A model generated the notes under the pieces. That model was not told where the DNA came from. It ran no database searches and saw only the letters and a program-made list of their open reading frames with translations. This document shows positions 12,961-26,100 of a stretch of 64,000 nucleotides of DNA, piece by piece. Position numbers and translations under genes: made by a program. This DNA comes from Absidia repens (Eukaryota; Mucoromycota; Mucoromycetes; Mucorales; Cunninghamellaceae). The DNA lies in assembly GCA_002105175.1 (NCBI GenBank), contig MCGE01000001.1, forward strand, positions 3,224,001 through 3,288,000, given 5' to 3'. Positions within the stretch are counted from its first letter, which is position 1, and each line of letters opens with the position of its first letter.

Positions 12961-13217
12961 CTGTCTTCAAGTCTTATACAGGAACTGGTGCTTATAGTAT
13001 ATACTGTAGATTGATAGTTAGATAATGTAGCCTTAGATAAAAAGTCAAAATAAAATACAGTCTTTTTTCCTTTCAATTTGTGTTACCGACCGAACTTTTT
13101 TTTTTCTTTTTGGATGGGGCCTTTTTTTTTTATATCAAAAATCTCGCCACTCCTCAATTTTTTATTGTCCTTCTTCTTTCCCGTTTGATTCACTTTTTTT
13201 TTATTCCTTTTTTTTTT

Positions 13218-15488
13218 ATGCCACCACAAAGAGTTGGAAGCTTGCTCCATCAGTTGAATTATCAAGATGCTGCTTCGATACTTCACCAGCTAGTCGATGA
13301 ACAAAACTCACCAGTGCAACTTGCAGCTATATCCAACTACAAACTTGCCCAGCTCACTTTTGCGCCTCCTGACATTCACTCCCTACGAAAGACAGCGGTG
13401 ATAAAAAACACAGCTCAATACATTTACGACATTACACCAAAGGAATGGCTGAATGAAATGACTCGATGGGAATTCTTTACACTGGAGTAAGCGAGAAAAA
13501 AGGGTTTGACGTGACAATCCTAGAATGAATGTAAGCTAACCTGCGTTCATTATCCTTCCATTAGATCACTGGATGACGTTGATATGACTCAAGAAGGACT
13601 GGAAACTATTCTTTCTGAATATGTGCAAATCATGGATAGCTTCAAAGCAGGTAACAGCAACGAGACGAAGGATGATCCAACCAATTCCGTCGAACAGGAC
13701 AGCGTCAACGACAAAGTACAAACTCTCCCTTCTTCTCATCATCAAACCGAGGAAACGATACCACCAGAAAGATCATCAAGTGTTGGTAGCACCACTAGTA
13801 CAACTACAACAAACTCGTATGTCACAACTGCATCATCTGTCTCGTCGGCAGCATTACCAACACCGCCCGCTCGACATGAAATGACGGAACAACGGCGCAA
13901 AAGCTTTAGATTAAATCAACAACGAATCAGCTGGACAAGTGACACCGGTCTGACTTCCTTTGCGGCTTCTCAACACCTCGCTGGCGAATTGATGAGTCTG
14001 TTTGACATGGAATTCAAGGTCGATATTTCTCTGGATCCTTATTCTGCACCCGCACCTCAACTTCCTGAACTCTCTTATTTTACAGAAAAGCAGCAGCATC
14101 GATCATCTGTTGATTCTTTTATGTGTCTCATTCCAGCATTTGAATCCTTCCAAATTGATAGTCAGGATGGCCTTTCCTTTGTATCCAAGGCCAACAAACG
14201 TACATCTATTTTGGCGGGTGGTGGTACTGCGAATAGGCGCATCAGTAGTTCGTTGGCACCAACTCGATCATCTTCGTTGAAATATAAGAATGGAACACAA
14301 CAATCATCATCGCGTGGAAACAGCAACAGCAACAGCAACAGCAACGGCAACAACGACGCTACTAAACTCGTGGAAACCTCTTCAAAAAATCGATCCCCTC
14401 AACAATACCCTATCTCATCAAGTGAAACGCAGGACCGACGACCCTTGACCAAGAAAAAGTCTATTCGTAAATTGGTGTCCCTATTTGGTAAGAAACGGTT
14501 AAACTCAGAAACTGCTCTGCCATTGGATCATCAATCTCCACTACCTGTCAAATCTTCTGCCGCTTCCATGTCTACACCATCCCTCTCACATTCAACTTTG
14601 GCCAATTCAACGTCGCCGTACAACGCTATTACGCCATCTTCTTTAGTCTCAACATCAACCTCACCATCATCAATAAAGACTCCTTTACCCATGCATCACG
14701 TCATCACCTCCCCTGAAGCTACCAACCCTGTGTCAACACATAAAGATATCACTCCACCTACATCAGCAACAGTCTCACCATCTGACACCTATACCTCTCT
14801 GATAACATCTCCTACTCATCAACAACCAGCACCCCCGACTACGACCACCCGTGCTCAACGACGAAGAAGTAACTCTGTTCCTGGAATATCGACCACATTT
14901 ATCAATCAAATAAACGAAGAACAAAAACAGCGTGAATATCGCCAGAGTCACCATACCCAGTCACTACCCTTTGAAGAGATCAACCACACCAATACAACGC
15001 AACAATTTTCCCAACCGAACATATACCCGCCATCTCCCGTCACTCCAATCACAGGCGGCAATGATGAAGAAACTGGCAAACATCCACTACCACAGTCCAT
15101 ATCCAGCTACGAACTAAGCAGTTATGGTCGTCTTGAACGCAACCAATCTCTTTCTCGATCTTCCGCAGCACTTGGTCAACGACAGCAATATCAGCTACAA
15201 CAACAACAACAGCAATATCAGCATCATCAATATCATCATCAACATCAGGATATGCGACAATACCATTCAACTCACGACCTGTCACGAATATACACAAATG
15301 AACACACCAATAATAACAATAGTGGTGGAAGTGATGAATCCAAGGAATCAATGACATTGACCTCACCAACATCGCCTAAGAAACCTTCCTCGTCCTCCTT
15401 TTTACAACGAATGACTACTTTTGCCAGGCGGAAGAAACCAGCCAATGCATTGAAACAGTCATCCTCGCACTCTCTTGTTCCAGCTTAG
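13218..15488 (+). CDS. Uncharacterised Ser/Thr/Gln-rich protein (730 aa)
   Basis: Two exons, 13218-13486 and 13565-15488, join in frame (GA + A). The first about 120 residues form a compact, probably helical segment beginning MPPQRVGSLLHQLNYQDAAS. The rest is largely disordered: Ser/Thr/Pro-rich with basic patches (for example LTKKKSIRKLVSLFGKKR), Asn/Ser repeats near 14325-14355, and a Gln/His-rich stretch near 15185-15255. The C-terminus has a second basic patch (RMTTFARRKKP). I do not recognise the family. A helical head, phosphorylatable tail and two basic motifs would fit a cortical or signalling scaffold (inference only). An AATAAA and a long A run follow near 15597-15671. Confidence 0.8.
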
Positions 15489-16689
15489 TTATAGTATTTG
15501 TTTAGTTTTTAGTCTTAGTTTATTAGTCAGTTATAGTTTATTTATCTCCCCCCCCGCCTCATTATTTGTCATTTTTATCACATGTTTTTTTTTATCAATA
15601 AAGTATACATTTATATCGTCTAATTATTCCGTTTTACATGTCGCAAAAAAAAAAAAAAAAAAAAAAAAAAAATCGCAATCTCGATGAAATATTATATGAA
15701 TAGGTTATTACCATAAAATGTACATGTACGTTTAATATACAAAAAGAGTATATACATCGTGGGGTAGAGAAAATTACTCCTGACACAAACTTATTTTAGT
15801 TATTAACGCAATGTTAAGATAGAGTAACCTCAATTGACTTCTGTACTATCATTGCTCACCTACTATCATGGGCTCATTCTTCAGTCCTAGGCATCTTCGT
15901 GCTAAATATGGTTTTAAAATAGACCCCAACCACAAATTCGGTTGTTAGGATGAATCATTTATGTCTCATACCATTTATTTATTTATTTTTTTAAAAAAAA
16001 AGTTGACCCTGTCCAGATTTGGTTCATATCATACCCTCTCCGAACCATTACTCAATTTCCCTCCAACCCCGCTTTTTTTCTTCTTTTTTTCACTGCGTCC
16101 TGATTTCATGTAGCCCAAACAATATAATTCCCTTCCCATCAACTTTCCTGCTTGTGGTCGCCAAGACGGATCCCTTCCACTGACACAAACATAGAAATCG
16201 CTTAGCAATTACCCTACTGGGTGCTCAACCTAGTAATATACGGCCATTAGCGCCAGCTAGAACACTTCAGCAGCTTTTCAAACCAATCAAAAATCTAATA
16301 AAATACAAATGCATCATATACAATCATATTGTAGTATAATTGAGGGAAGCTTCTTTTTTTTTTTTTTTTTTGTATTATTCAATGAAATATATCAATAAAT
16401 AAAATAAGGAAAATGATGATTAAATGGTAGGCGGAAGCAAAAAAAGGGGACCAGGACACATACTATGTGAAAAAAAAAAAAACGATGAATGAATATTATA
16501 TGTAATGGAAGTAGGTAACGGAATCGGTTGGAAGGATGTCAAAGGCCCACATGTTATTTTTCCAAGCTGGCCAAGACGATCAACCCGAAATGAGTTGACA
16601 AAGTCCGAAGCAACACAGAATCGAGCAATTCAAAGGGTCGTCAAAGGTTCAACAGTCTAATACTAATAATAAAAAAGGTAATGGACGTC
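15489..16689. other. Intergenic region, no gene seen
   Basis: It holds the 3' flank of the preceding gene (AATAAA near 15597, A-run 15645-15671) and AT-rich sequence with T-runs (about 16353-16370). No supported gene or RNA. Confidence 0.5.
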
Positions 16690-17425
16690 TCCATCATAAA
16701 TGTTACCTATCAGTGGAAGTAGAACGTTTGACCGAATTGGAAAAGTGATAAGGAACTCCCCGCCCCCGCCCATTGCTGTAGAATGGTTTACCACTCCATC
16801 GTGGAATATCCATTTTGCAATAATTCGGTTTCAATATAGTGTTTGTTTCACATTTAATGGTCATCGGCAAGACTACAAGGTTGATGCTAACAAGAGATAA
16901 AGGAGAGTAGCTAGAGTTCTGAGGAGTGGTCAACCCTGGTCAAAAGAGGCATAAGTTAAAAAAATGGATCTATGCTATATGAGAGAGAATAAAGGGATCA
17001 ATGATAAAACAAGAATTTGCTGAATGAAGCAAGGCGTGAGGGATCTTTTGGTGCATCATTGTAAAAGGGATCTATTGTACAAGACATGAGAAAGACTAAT
17101 GGGACTTTTTTTCGTTGAAGCAGTAAAAAGTGACAAATTTTATTCAGATGTGGATACAAACTATGGTCAAACTAAGACAAGTCTATGCTAATGGAGGATC
17201 CCGAAAAGCCAATTGACAGTGATTCTAAATCTTGAATCCAAAATGAAAGAGTTTCCCCATGCATGTTGTAATCCCTGAGTTGAAACCCCTTCTAAACTAG
17301 TCCTGACACTAATCTAAATTCCCCATAACCAGAAAGAAGTTAAATGGTGAAGAAAAAAAGAAAGAGAGAGGAGAAAATAAAAAAAACCAGGAGAAAAACA
17401 ATATCCACGTGGGCGGGATTTAAAA
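16690..17425 (-). repeat. Dispersed non-coding repeat, copy B
   Basis: Minus-strand copy of the family described at 240-1150. Read on the minus strand it has CCCGCCCACGTGG (CACGTG at 17406-17411), a pyrimidine-rich tract, GTGTCAGGACTAGTTTAGA, CATGCATGGGGAAAC, an AATAAAATTTGTC signal (about 17139-17144) and CATGTCTTGTACAATAGATC. The part beyond about 17000 is more diverged. The left boundary is approximate. Confidence 0.65.
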
Positions 17426-18084
17426 TATTCCCAGCGTCGATTTTTTTGTTTCAGAGAAGGAACAAACGCCCCTTCGATTTTACAACGATCAACACTATTC
17501 CAAAATTAGCAAAATGTTCTCTTTTCATAATGTCTCTGCACTGAAGATAGAGCTACTTTCGATAGCTTAGATAACGCATATTTACTGTAGACTGCATTAC
17601 GCTCACTGTACAGTACAGTACAGTAGTCTGCCCCGTCAATGTAGAAATGTTTGTCATTCAACGAGGATAGCTTGCCCTCTTGGTTGATACCACCTTTATG
17701 TTTGTTCTACAATAAAAAATATTTATACAGTACTGCGCAGTATTCGTTCAATAGTTTATCGCCCTGTAGTATTTCTGGGATGACTACTAGTTCATTCCTT
17801 TCACTTTTGAGTCCATGGACACATGTCTCTTCGTCTTTCAAAGATCCAGGAACCTAACCCCACGTTAGCTTACCTTCACCTAGTTTCTTAACTAATTACT
17901 ATGCTTTAGGATACCACAAAAATACTACCATGATGTTACTCTACGGGAAAAAAGAATGTACGGCTGTTGCTTAGACTATACTTTATTAATTACTATACTA
18001 GTAGTACCGGAACAGCTTCACAGCGTATATGGCTTTGTAGATTTTATGCCAGTTGGATGACAACTATATAGCAGTCTTCGAAAC
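17426..18084. other. Intergenic region between repeat copy B and rRNA fragment
   Basis: No gene seen. A short GTACA repeat occurs near 17610-17625. Confidence 0.5.
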
Positions 18085-18205
18085 TTTGACAAGGGCGTCA
18101 GCTGCAAATACCGATAATCTGAATAAAGGGTTCCTCTCGTACTATCTTTAACTACTGTTACAATAACGTGGTCATTACTAGAGAAAAACTAACCTGACCA
18201 ACGAA
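18085..18205 (-). pseudogene. Degenerate 28S rRNA fragment (sarcin-ricin region)
   Basis: The plus strand carries the complement of part of a eukaryotic large-subunit rRNA, so the rRNA sense is on the minus strand. GTTCCTCTCGTACTA at 18130-18144 is the complement of the universally conserved sarcin-ricin loop. AAAACTAACCTG at 18185-18196 and GTCAGCTGCAAATACC... at about 18099-18114 lie in the same order and at similar spacing as in fungal 25S/28S rRNA. Many positions between differ, so this is an old fragment and not a functional rRNA. The homology was recognised from memory of conserved 25S sequence. Neighbouring sequence does not continue the match. Confidence 0.65.
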
Positions 18206-18790
18206 AAAAAATACCATGCCAATACAATTAATAAATACTCTCACAAATGCCCTGATTACTGGCCAAATTAGTAATACAGGTTCATATCATCTGCTCCAAC
18301 CCAACTATCAATTCAAGCGAATTATGATAAAAATAGGCTACTATCACACGCAATCAGTATTTGGTATATACGATAAAATGGCTTTATTTATATATTGAAA
18401 TATAACAATAAAATAAAATAGGGGGGATTTGACCACGTAGTTCTAAGTGGGAGCAAGAGGCAACTAATATAAACACTACATTCTACAATGCTGTACAGTA
18501 CTACAGCATTTAACGAAAGCATTGCATGGGAAGGAGGGATAGGTACATCAGTCGACTATCGTTTGGTCGCACGTAGAAATTCCGGATGAACTTCCATATC
18601 AATCGATGATCAAAGGTGGACTGAATTTCTTGAGTCCAGGTACACAAAGAAGGCAAAGTCAATGGTCAAATAGGAGCATCAGCCCGATCGAATTTGAAAT
18701 ACCGCCTTCAAAAAAAAAAAAAATTGGGCAGGGAAGACTCAACGTGTTTGTTCTTTGTCTTTTTTTGTGCATTCTCTTTATATCCCCATC
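18206..18790. other. Intergenic region and upstream region of p24 gene
   Basis: No gene seen. The last 200 bp presumably hold the p24 promoter. A short palindromic GCTGTACAGTACTACAGC occurs near 18489. Confidence 0.45.
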
Positions 18791-19548
18791 ATGGCTAACT
18801 GTGGTTTGCCAATAATTTACCTGTTTGCATGCATCTTGGCAATTATATGCCTTCTACCGACCGAAGCATCAGCAACAGCCTTGACAATCAAAATGGTAGC
18901 CAACGAACATGCCTGCTTTTATGCTTGGTCAGATACACCTGGAAAAAAAGTTGGATTCTATTTTGCAGTAAGTTACTCGGTCGAGTCCCCCTCTATTTCA
19001 CAGTACAATACACGCATACTTATATATATATATACTTACCCACTTTTTACTCTCTTATTTTCTAGGTACAATCTGGCGGATCTTTCGATATTGATTTTTT
19101 GGTGACTGATCCCCGGGACAGGATTGTGCTGGATGGAAAGGGTGAACGACAAGGCGATTATGTATTTACTGCGAACCATGTTGGCGAATATGCCTTTTGC
19201 TTCTCCAACGTCATGTCAACTTTTGCTGAAAAACTATTGGACTTTGAAGTGACTATGGAAGACGAGGTACGGCCCAATGTCGCCAAGGCTTCTGAAGGAT
19301 CGCAACCTCCTGAAACTCTCAGCGCCATGGAGGAATCGCTTCTCCGACTTTCTGGATCTCTGACCAGCATTGCCCGTACTCAAAAGTACTTCCGAACTCG
19401 TGAAAATCGAAACTCAAGCACAGTCGCCTCGACGGAAGATCGTATCTTTTGGTTTGCCAGTTTGGAAAGTATGGCGATCATTGCCATGGCCGCTCTGCAA
19501 GTATTTGTGGTTAAAAACTTCTTCAACATCAAAAAAGGTGGTGTTTAG
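18791..19548 (+). CDS. p24/EMP24/GP25L-family cargo receptor
   Basis: Two exons, 18791-18967 and 19066-19548, give 219 aa. The protein has an N-terminal signal peptide (ending near ...TEASA), a GOLD domain containing the family segment EHACFYAW, and the conserved GEYAFCFSN strand. A helical/coiled stretch precedes one C-terminal membrane span (about residues 185-207). The short cytosolic tail NFFNIKKGGV carries the FF and KK elements that bind COPII and COPI. p24 proteins cycle between ER and Golgi and sort cargo such as GPI-anchored proteins. The exact subfamily (TMED3/5 or Erp-type) is not settled. An upstream in-frame Met (18755) exists, but the signal peptide fits the chosen start better. 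Confidence 0.92.
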
Positions 19549-20830
19549 ATTACATGATTGTGTTTTGTATTATTATTATTTTTTTACTTTACTGGGTGTT
19601 CCTTTTTTTTGATGTATTGAATAAACTCATTTTTGGTCTTGGCGGCATTTCAAATTTCGTTTTTCCTTTTCGCCCCTCTTTTTTTTTCGTTTTCTCACTT
19701 GTTTTTTATGCATATTATACGGTGGAATGTATCAACGCAAAACGATGACAAAAAAGGGTAAGAAAAAAGTGTATTACTCAATCGCTCTCTACAGAATCAC
19801 CTCACTAATTTGTATGCTTCTTCTCTCACCTGTTTTTAGTTGACTACTCAAGATGGATGAAGGGAAAGTTTGAAGTCTCCATGAATGACTATTATGGCAC
19901 TCCCTGTTACTGCAATATCAAATCCCAAACCACCACCAACAGTTACCGGGATTCATTTGTGATTGGCTAACCGCCATACTCAAGGCGAAAAGCGCCCCCA
20001 AGAAAAAGGTCAATACATTATTTTCAATACCCTAAGCTAACTTCGGTTTTTTTAATGATATTGAAAGTTAGATTAGTGTCAAATCATTGATCAAGTCAAA
20101 AATGCAGGTGTCTTGGGATAACTCAAAAGTGTCAATGGTGGCAATTTTTTTGCAAACTCAGAAGATTATTTGGTCTCCTTTGATCGGTATCCGTTCTCCT
20201 TTGGCCACTCACCATGTATGTTGCCTGCTTTGTCCCCTAGTTGTCATCAATAGCTCAATTACGCTAGACATCTCCTATATTCCAACCTTTACCAGTGTAT
20301 TCCATTTCCGAAGGTAACGGAGGGAGGGGTGGGGAGGGGTATACAATCGCATTTAGGGGCGAAATTGATGCAAGATATATCGCTCTCAACAACAATTGCC
20401 ACCTTACAATCCAAATCGACTCAACTCACTTGCACCACACGATTTACTTGTATGAATCACACTCAATGATGGGAAGCGGAAGAAAAGAAGGACGGTTGTA
20501 GAACGAAGCATTTGATCAATATATCACCAGCATTAGATAAAGCCTACATACCCATTGTCCTACAGCACTGTATAGTACCACTATTAAATTCAACAACGAA
20601 TTGGAACGTATTTGAACATGAAGGACCTACTGATAAGCGACTCGGGTACTGACTATATATCATGGATTAGCTTAGATTATTATTAGTGACATAGTTAGTT
20701 ATTATTAGTTATTAGTAGGACAAATGTCAACATATTTGTATCAATAAAATATATATCAAATATCATCGTCATTATCATCACTGTCTTTTTTTTTTTTGTA
20801 CAAAATGAAGGCATTTTTATTTGTTTGAAC

Positions 20831-20866
<36 letters not shown>

Positions 20867-20941
20867 ATTGAATAAATACTAAAACTATAATGTATAAAAT
20901 AGGGGGATAAAGAGATAAGAAGAGGGAGAGGGAAAACTAAA
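19549..20941. other. Intergenic region with (AT)n tract
   Basis: No supported gene. An (AT)n microsatellite lies at 20833-20861, just before the 3' end of the oxygenase gene. An AATAAA occurs near 20744. Confidence 0.5.
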
Positions 20942-22310
20942 CTATTCTTTGGTGGCACCATACGATTTGCGATGGACAACAGGACATGATTGGGGCATCA
21001 TTTTTTCAGGACCTAATTCGTAGATACAGTAGCCTTTTTCATAAAACGTAGGTTTGTATAAAAAGTAGTGAGGAACAAATTTGCCTTCTTCATTGGCATG
21101 GAATGGGGTGCGTAGAAGGTATCGACTGCGGGGCAAACAAAAGTAACGGATGAATAACGCCCGAGAACGTACCACACACTTGAACATCAGTCTTGTAAAC
21201 CAACTGGGATGATCAATGCCAAAAGCATCAATGGCACGCACGTCAAGCAAGCACGGAAGGACTTTGAATACAACGGGCCATACAAATTCAGGTAATCGGG
21301 TCAATAAATGATGGATAGTTGGTAGTGCCACTTTCCAATTTGATGGAGAATACTGAATTTCTTTTTCTTCAAATTCCTACATGTGCAGAAAGATGGATCA
21401 GTACAGTATAGTTTCACTCTTGTTCCCACCTTTTTTTTTTTTTTTTTTTTTTTTTTGTTACCTCCTTAAACCTTAAAAGGCCTTCCACTGTGTTGGGAAT
21501 ATCTTTCATTTTCATATCCACGCCTATGTCATACCACACTTTGAAGATAGCCTTCAATAAAAAAAAAAGGGTGTCGTGCGTCAGTACTATACCGTGCAGT
21601 AGAACAAGGTTTATCACAATATTTTTGTACGTAGCCTACATTAATTTCACGGATATCCAAATGCCGCCATTCATAATCATTGATCCATTGAATAGGGTCC
21701 GCTAAGAAGAGAGATAATGTATAGACATAATCGCCATTTCGAATATTGTACTTTCCATGAATTTCGTTAAGGCGTTCCACTGAGATTTTTTGTCGACGAT
21801 ACTGTTCCCCGATTTCTTTTTCCGTTGCAGTATGACCTTCCATAAGATGATTTTGAATACGAGGGTAGGCATCGATCATTTCGGATAAGATGAGTTCGGT
21901 GTCTTCAGCCCGTTTCGTAGCATGTTTACCAAATTGACCAGTACTAACTAATAGTTTGCTGACAGAAGGTATTACAAACGTTTTGAATAATGAAAATTCC
22001 AAGGAGGTTCGAGCCACGTCTGTATCACATGTACGATCCGAGATATAGCAAACAAAAAAAAAAAAGAGTGAATACTAATAGTTTCTATCATCTTTTTTTT
22101 TTTTTTTGACTTACTTGGAAATTCCCTTCGAAATATATTGCTATATATCTCGCTTGCAGCTTCTTTGCTTTCGAGAATGGTATTTGGATCAGGGTATTTC
22201 TTGATCATTTCATTCAAAGACTGGTATCGATAATGACGAACTATTCCACAATAAATAGCCAATCCCATGACGAGCCATGTTGTAGTAGATAACTGTGACA
22301 AATAATCCAT
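20942..22310 (-). CDS. MpaB-like ER-bound oxygenase (DUF2236 / rubber-oxygenase family)
   Basis: Four exons (22310-22115, 22019-21640, 21551-21462, 21376-20942) give 366 aa. A single hydrophobic N-terminal segment (TTTWLVMGLAIYCGIV) would anchor it in the membrane. Family-like blocks follow: FSLFKTFVIPSVSKLLVSTGQ, then DYVYTLSLFLADPIQW with YEWRHLDIREIN, then AIFKVWYDIGVDMKMKDIP. These match the fungal MpaB/DUF2236 proteins, some of which cleave isoprenoid chains (mycophenolic acid pathway) and are related to haem-dependent latex-clearing oxygenases. There is no biosynthetic cluster here, so a secondary-metabolite role is not implied. It is transcribed divergently from MOT1. Confidence 0.78.
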
Positions 22311-23136
22311 AGTTGGGTATAAAAGAAAAATAGATAAGAAAAAAAGAGAGACAGAAAAGTGAAGAGTAACAGAAAGAGATGTGAAAAAACACAAACATTC
22401 ATATTCGTGATAAACAGGTTTTTATGCATTTCGTGAACCGGAATTTGAAAAATTGGTTTTTCCGTGAACCGTCAAAGACGCCGAGATTCCATAATTGGGT
22501 TGGCAGAAGTAGTAACCAATTTCTGAGGGAGTCAATTTATATATGTATGCCTCGGCGTAAACTAAGGACTGTTATCATTTGGGGGGGGGAATGCAGTTTG
22601 TTGATCGATCAAAGGAACCATTTTCTCACCCTACAAAGGAGGTACGCTAATTGTTTGAACTCCGCATGCTCACCTATTTTTTTCCCTCACTGGATAGTGT
22701 AACCAACTTGACGCCAGCTTTCTTTTAATAATGTCATGAAAATAAAATTTACTGGAATTAAAAATATCATCAGCATTGTTCCCTATATCCCGCAGTCAAT
22801 AATTTTTACAAGTGCAAAACTTTTGTTGTACCAACTTCGCGCAGACAATTTTCGTTACTTTACGATGATTGGCTGTTATTCTTTTTTGCAAATGTCCGCC
22901 CTAGTCACAGTTCCCGGAGTTTTTTTTTCTTTTTTTTGTTGCTTGGGGGAGGCGGTGCGACCCTCTCAAAAAAGATAAAAAGGGTTTTTTCCTGCTGGAA
23001 AGGCAACAGAGAAAAAGGCAACCAGTGGCTGAACTTTTTTTTATTCTCTTCCTTTCTTTCATTCTTTTTTTATTTATTTTTTATTCCAAACTTCTTCTAT
23101 TATCTTTTCTTTATATTTATTTCTATATTATAGAGT
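22311..23136. promoter_or_regulatory. Divergent intergenic promoter region (oxygenase / MOT1)
   Basis: These 826 bp separate two divergently transcribed genes and should hold both promoters. The side next to MOT1 is strongly pyrimidine-rich on the plus strand (about 23035-23130), typical of fungal core promoters and 5' leaders. No specific factor site is claimed. Confidence 0.5.
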
Positions 23137-26100
23137 ATGGCCACAAGGTAAGATGCAGACCATTTGTTGTTGTATATGTATTAGATACACGTACATTTTA
23201 CTAACGTCATTATATTTATTTGTTTATATTCCTACTTTTCATCATCAACTTCAACGCGCGCCTATATACGATTATTCCTATACGTAGACTTGATCGCCTG
23301 GTGCTTTTACTAGATACTGGATCAACGTCGGCTGTAAGACGGACCGCTGCTCAACAACTGGGAGAAATTCAGAAACAACATCCTGGTGAACTGTACAATC
23401 TTTTGTCAAGGGTAAGTCTGCTTTTACCAAGTATATTCTTTATTTACTGAATATCCCCTTTTTCTTCTGTCTTCCCATTAGGTTGTTGTCCACTTACAAA
23501 GCAAAACTTGGGATACTCGATGGGCTGCAGGGCAAGCTTTGGAAGCCATTGCATCAAATGTACCGACCTGGGACCCTCTTGAAACGTTATCCTCTCAATC
23601 TTCAACTACAACGCCTGACGATGTGAACAAACTACGATTCAATCAATTCGATCTTGCTTCAGTTTTAAAGCATGGAAAAACACTGCTAGGATCTGCAGGG
23701 AAAGAATACGATATAGACCTTTCTGATATGACACCTCAAGAACGCCTGGAAATGCAGCGACGCAACTTGCGGGAGCGATTGGGACTTGGCAGTCAATTCA
23801 TGGATGGTAAGGGACATTATCTCAGTCAATTCATGCTTACTATAACTAATTATCATTATTCAATCAACGTGTACATAGTGGATCTTTTGGACGATAGCGA
23901 TTTAGATACAAAGAAAAAAGTCAAATCAAGCCCATCATCATCACCATCACCTTCAACTTCAACGTCAACCACAGCTTCGACAAGCACAACTCCAGCGACA
24001 ACACCAGCACCAACACCAGCAGTGCAAGAAATTAATATGGCTGGACTCTCTGCTCGGGAACGCAATATGCTCAAACGGAAAATGAAAATGGACGCCAAGC
24101 TGAACAAAAACAAGGACAAGTAAGTATACTGTTGCTCTTCTATATGCAATGAAAATATATAGCCAACCATTGACACCTGATGTTTTTTTTTTATATCTAT
24201 TTGTATAGGGTGCGAGTGGTGGACTTTAAAGGAAAGCATGAATCGAAACCAGTGAAGACGGAATTTGAACAAGAAGGTAAGGACATGTTCACAAACCAGC
24301 ACAACACGCTTTTATACTTGGGAATCGCGAAATATATCTCATCACTTTCACTCTATAGGATTCGACATCACAGCACAACCTCAGTCCGACAAATTTGTGG
24401 TGGAATCAAAAAAGACAGAGAACCCTTCTGACAATGGCGACCAGACCTCTGTGGATTGGCCCTTCAAAATGGTGTGTGAACATTTATGCATGGATTTATT
24501 TGATCCTACTTGGGAAATTCGACACGGTGCTGGTATTGGACTTCGAAGTATTTTGAAAGGACATGGCGCTGGTTCCGGAAAAACAGGTAAAGTAAGAAGG
24601 GGAGGAAGGGGGAGGGGGAACTGGCTGGCAAGAACATTGAAACTAAATTCGCGCGCGTCTTTTTGCCCGATGTTAGTCGGATTCAGTAAAGCGGAAAATC
24701 AGACATTCCATGATGCTTGGTTGGAAGATATTGCTATTCGTTTACTGTGTGTTTTTGCTTTGGATCGATTTGCCGACTTCGTTTCGGATCAGGTGGTTTG
24801 TCCCGTCCGCGAAACATGCTCTCAAACACTTGGTACGGTGCTTCAATACATGCAACCTGAGGGGGTGGTCAAGGTCCATGAAACATTACTCAAACTTATC
24901 GCTCAGGATGATCCAGCCTTTGGTTCAAGATCCATCTGGGAAGTACGACATGCCGGTCTTCTTGGCCTCAAGTATACAGTGGCTGTGCGAAAGGACTTGG
25001 TTGAATCTTTGGTGGAAGGGACTACCGGTGCTGTGATTCAAGGCTTACGGGACCATGATGACGATGTTCGGGCGGTGAGTGCCTCCACTCTTTTGCCAAT
25101 TACTGCTGACTTTGTGCGAATGTCTTCAAAAGATCGGATACGGGACGTCATTACAACCTTGTGGGATTGTTTAGTGGATCTGAAGGACGATTTGACTGCT
25201 TCAACAGGTGCGGTGATGGACTTGATTGCAAAAATGTTTGAACAACCTGGTGTCATGGATATTGTACAAAGTGATTGCTCATTGGCAGACTTGGTCCCCC
25301 GACTTCATCCATTTTTTCGGCATACAATTACTAGTGTTCGGATTGCTGTGCTGAATACATTATTGACTTTTCTGGATTGTGGTACTGCGGCTGAATGGGT
25401 AGATGATCGTGCTTACCGTTTGGTATTCCAAAACTTGATGGTCGAAGAACGGGTGGATATTATCAAGAAAAGTCTTCAAGTATGGCGGAATTTGACTATT
25501 GCAGGCCAAGTGGATCAAAATATTGTATTACAGGGTACTCAAAACTGGCTTGGAAGTTGGTTCGAATTAGCTATGACTCCTATCGGACAGCCTCTTGACG
25601 TTGCGGTACATTTCTACAAACCTCCTGGTGTATTTGGATTCGACAATTTTATGGACAACAACAAAAAATCAAAAGTCAAGACTTCTTCAAGCAAGGCTGC
25701 TCCTTCAAAAGCTAGTGGTGGGAATATACGATCGACTGCTTCAGCCACAACAAATGGTGATGACGAAGTTGGACACAATTTGGATGCCGGTATGATTGCA
25801 CAAGACTTTTCGCTAGTGACAGTGGAACAGGTGATACGGGGTCGAATTGCATGCACCAGCGCACTTGGAATGGCAATGAGCATGTGGCCGGATGATTCAA
25901 TGGAGAACTCTTATCAAGAAGTTTTACTCACTCTCTCGACTTCTCAGTGGGCTCTCAAACGACAACTCGGTGCAATGGTTATTGAAGAATGGGCCAAAGC
26001 GGTACTCCAGCTCCGTTACAATGCAGAATGTGTTGGTAGTGCAGATCCCTCAGCTATATTGGCAACAACTCACAACTTCCCCAAGAACCTGTCTCAAGCA

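Noticed and set aside
24265..24358. Start of a 769-aa open frame at 24265 as an independent gene
   Set aside because: It is the middle of MOT1, reading through an intron (24277-24358). The frame joins upstream exons at canonical sites.
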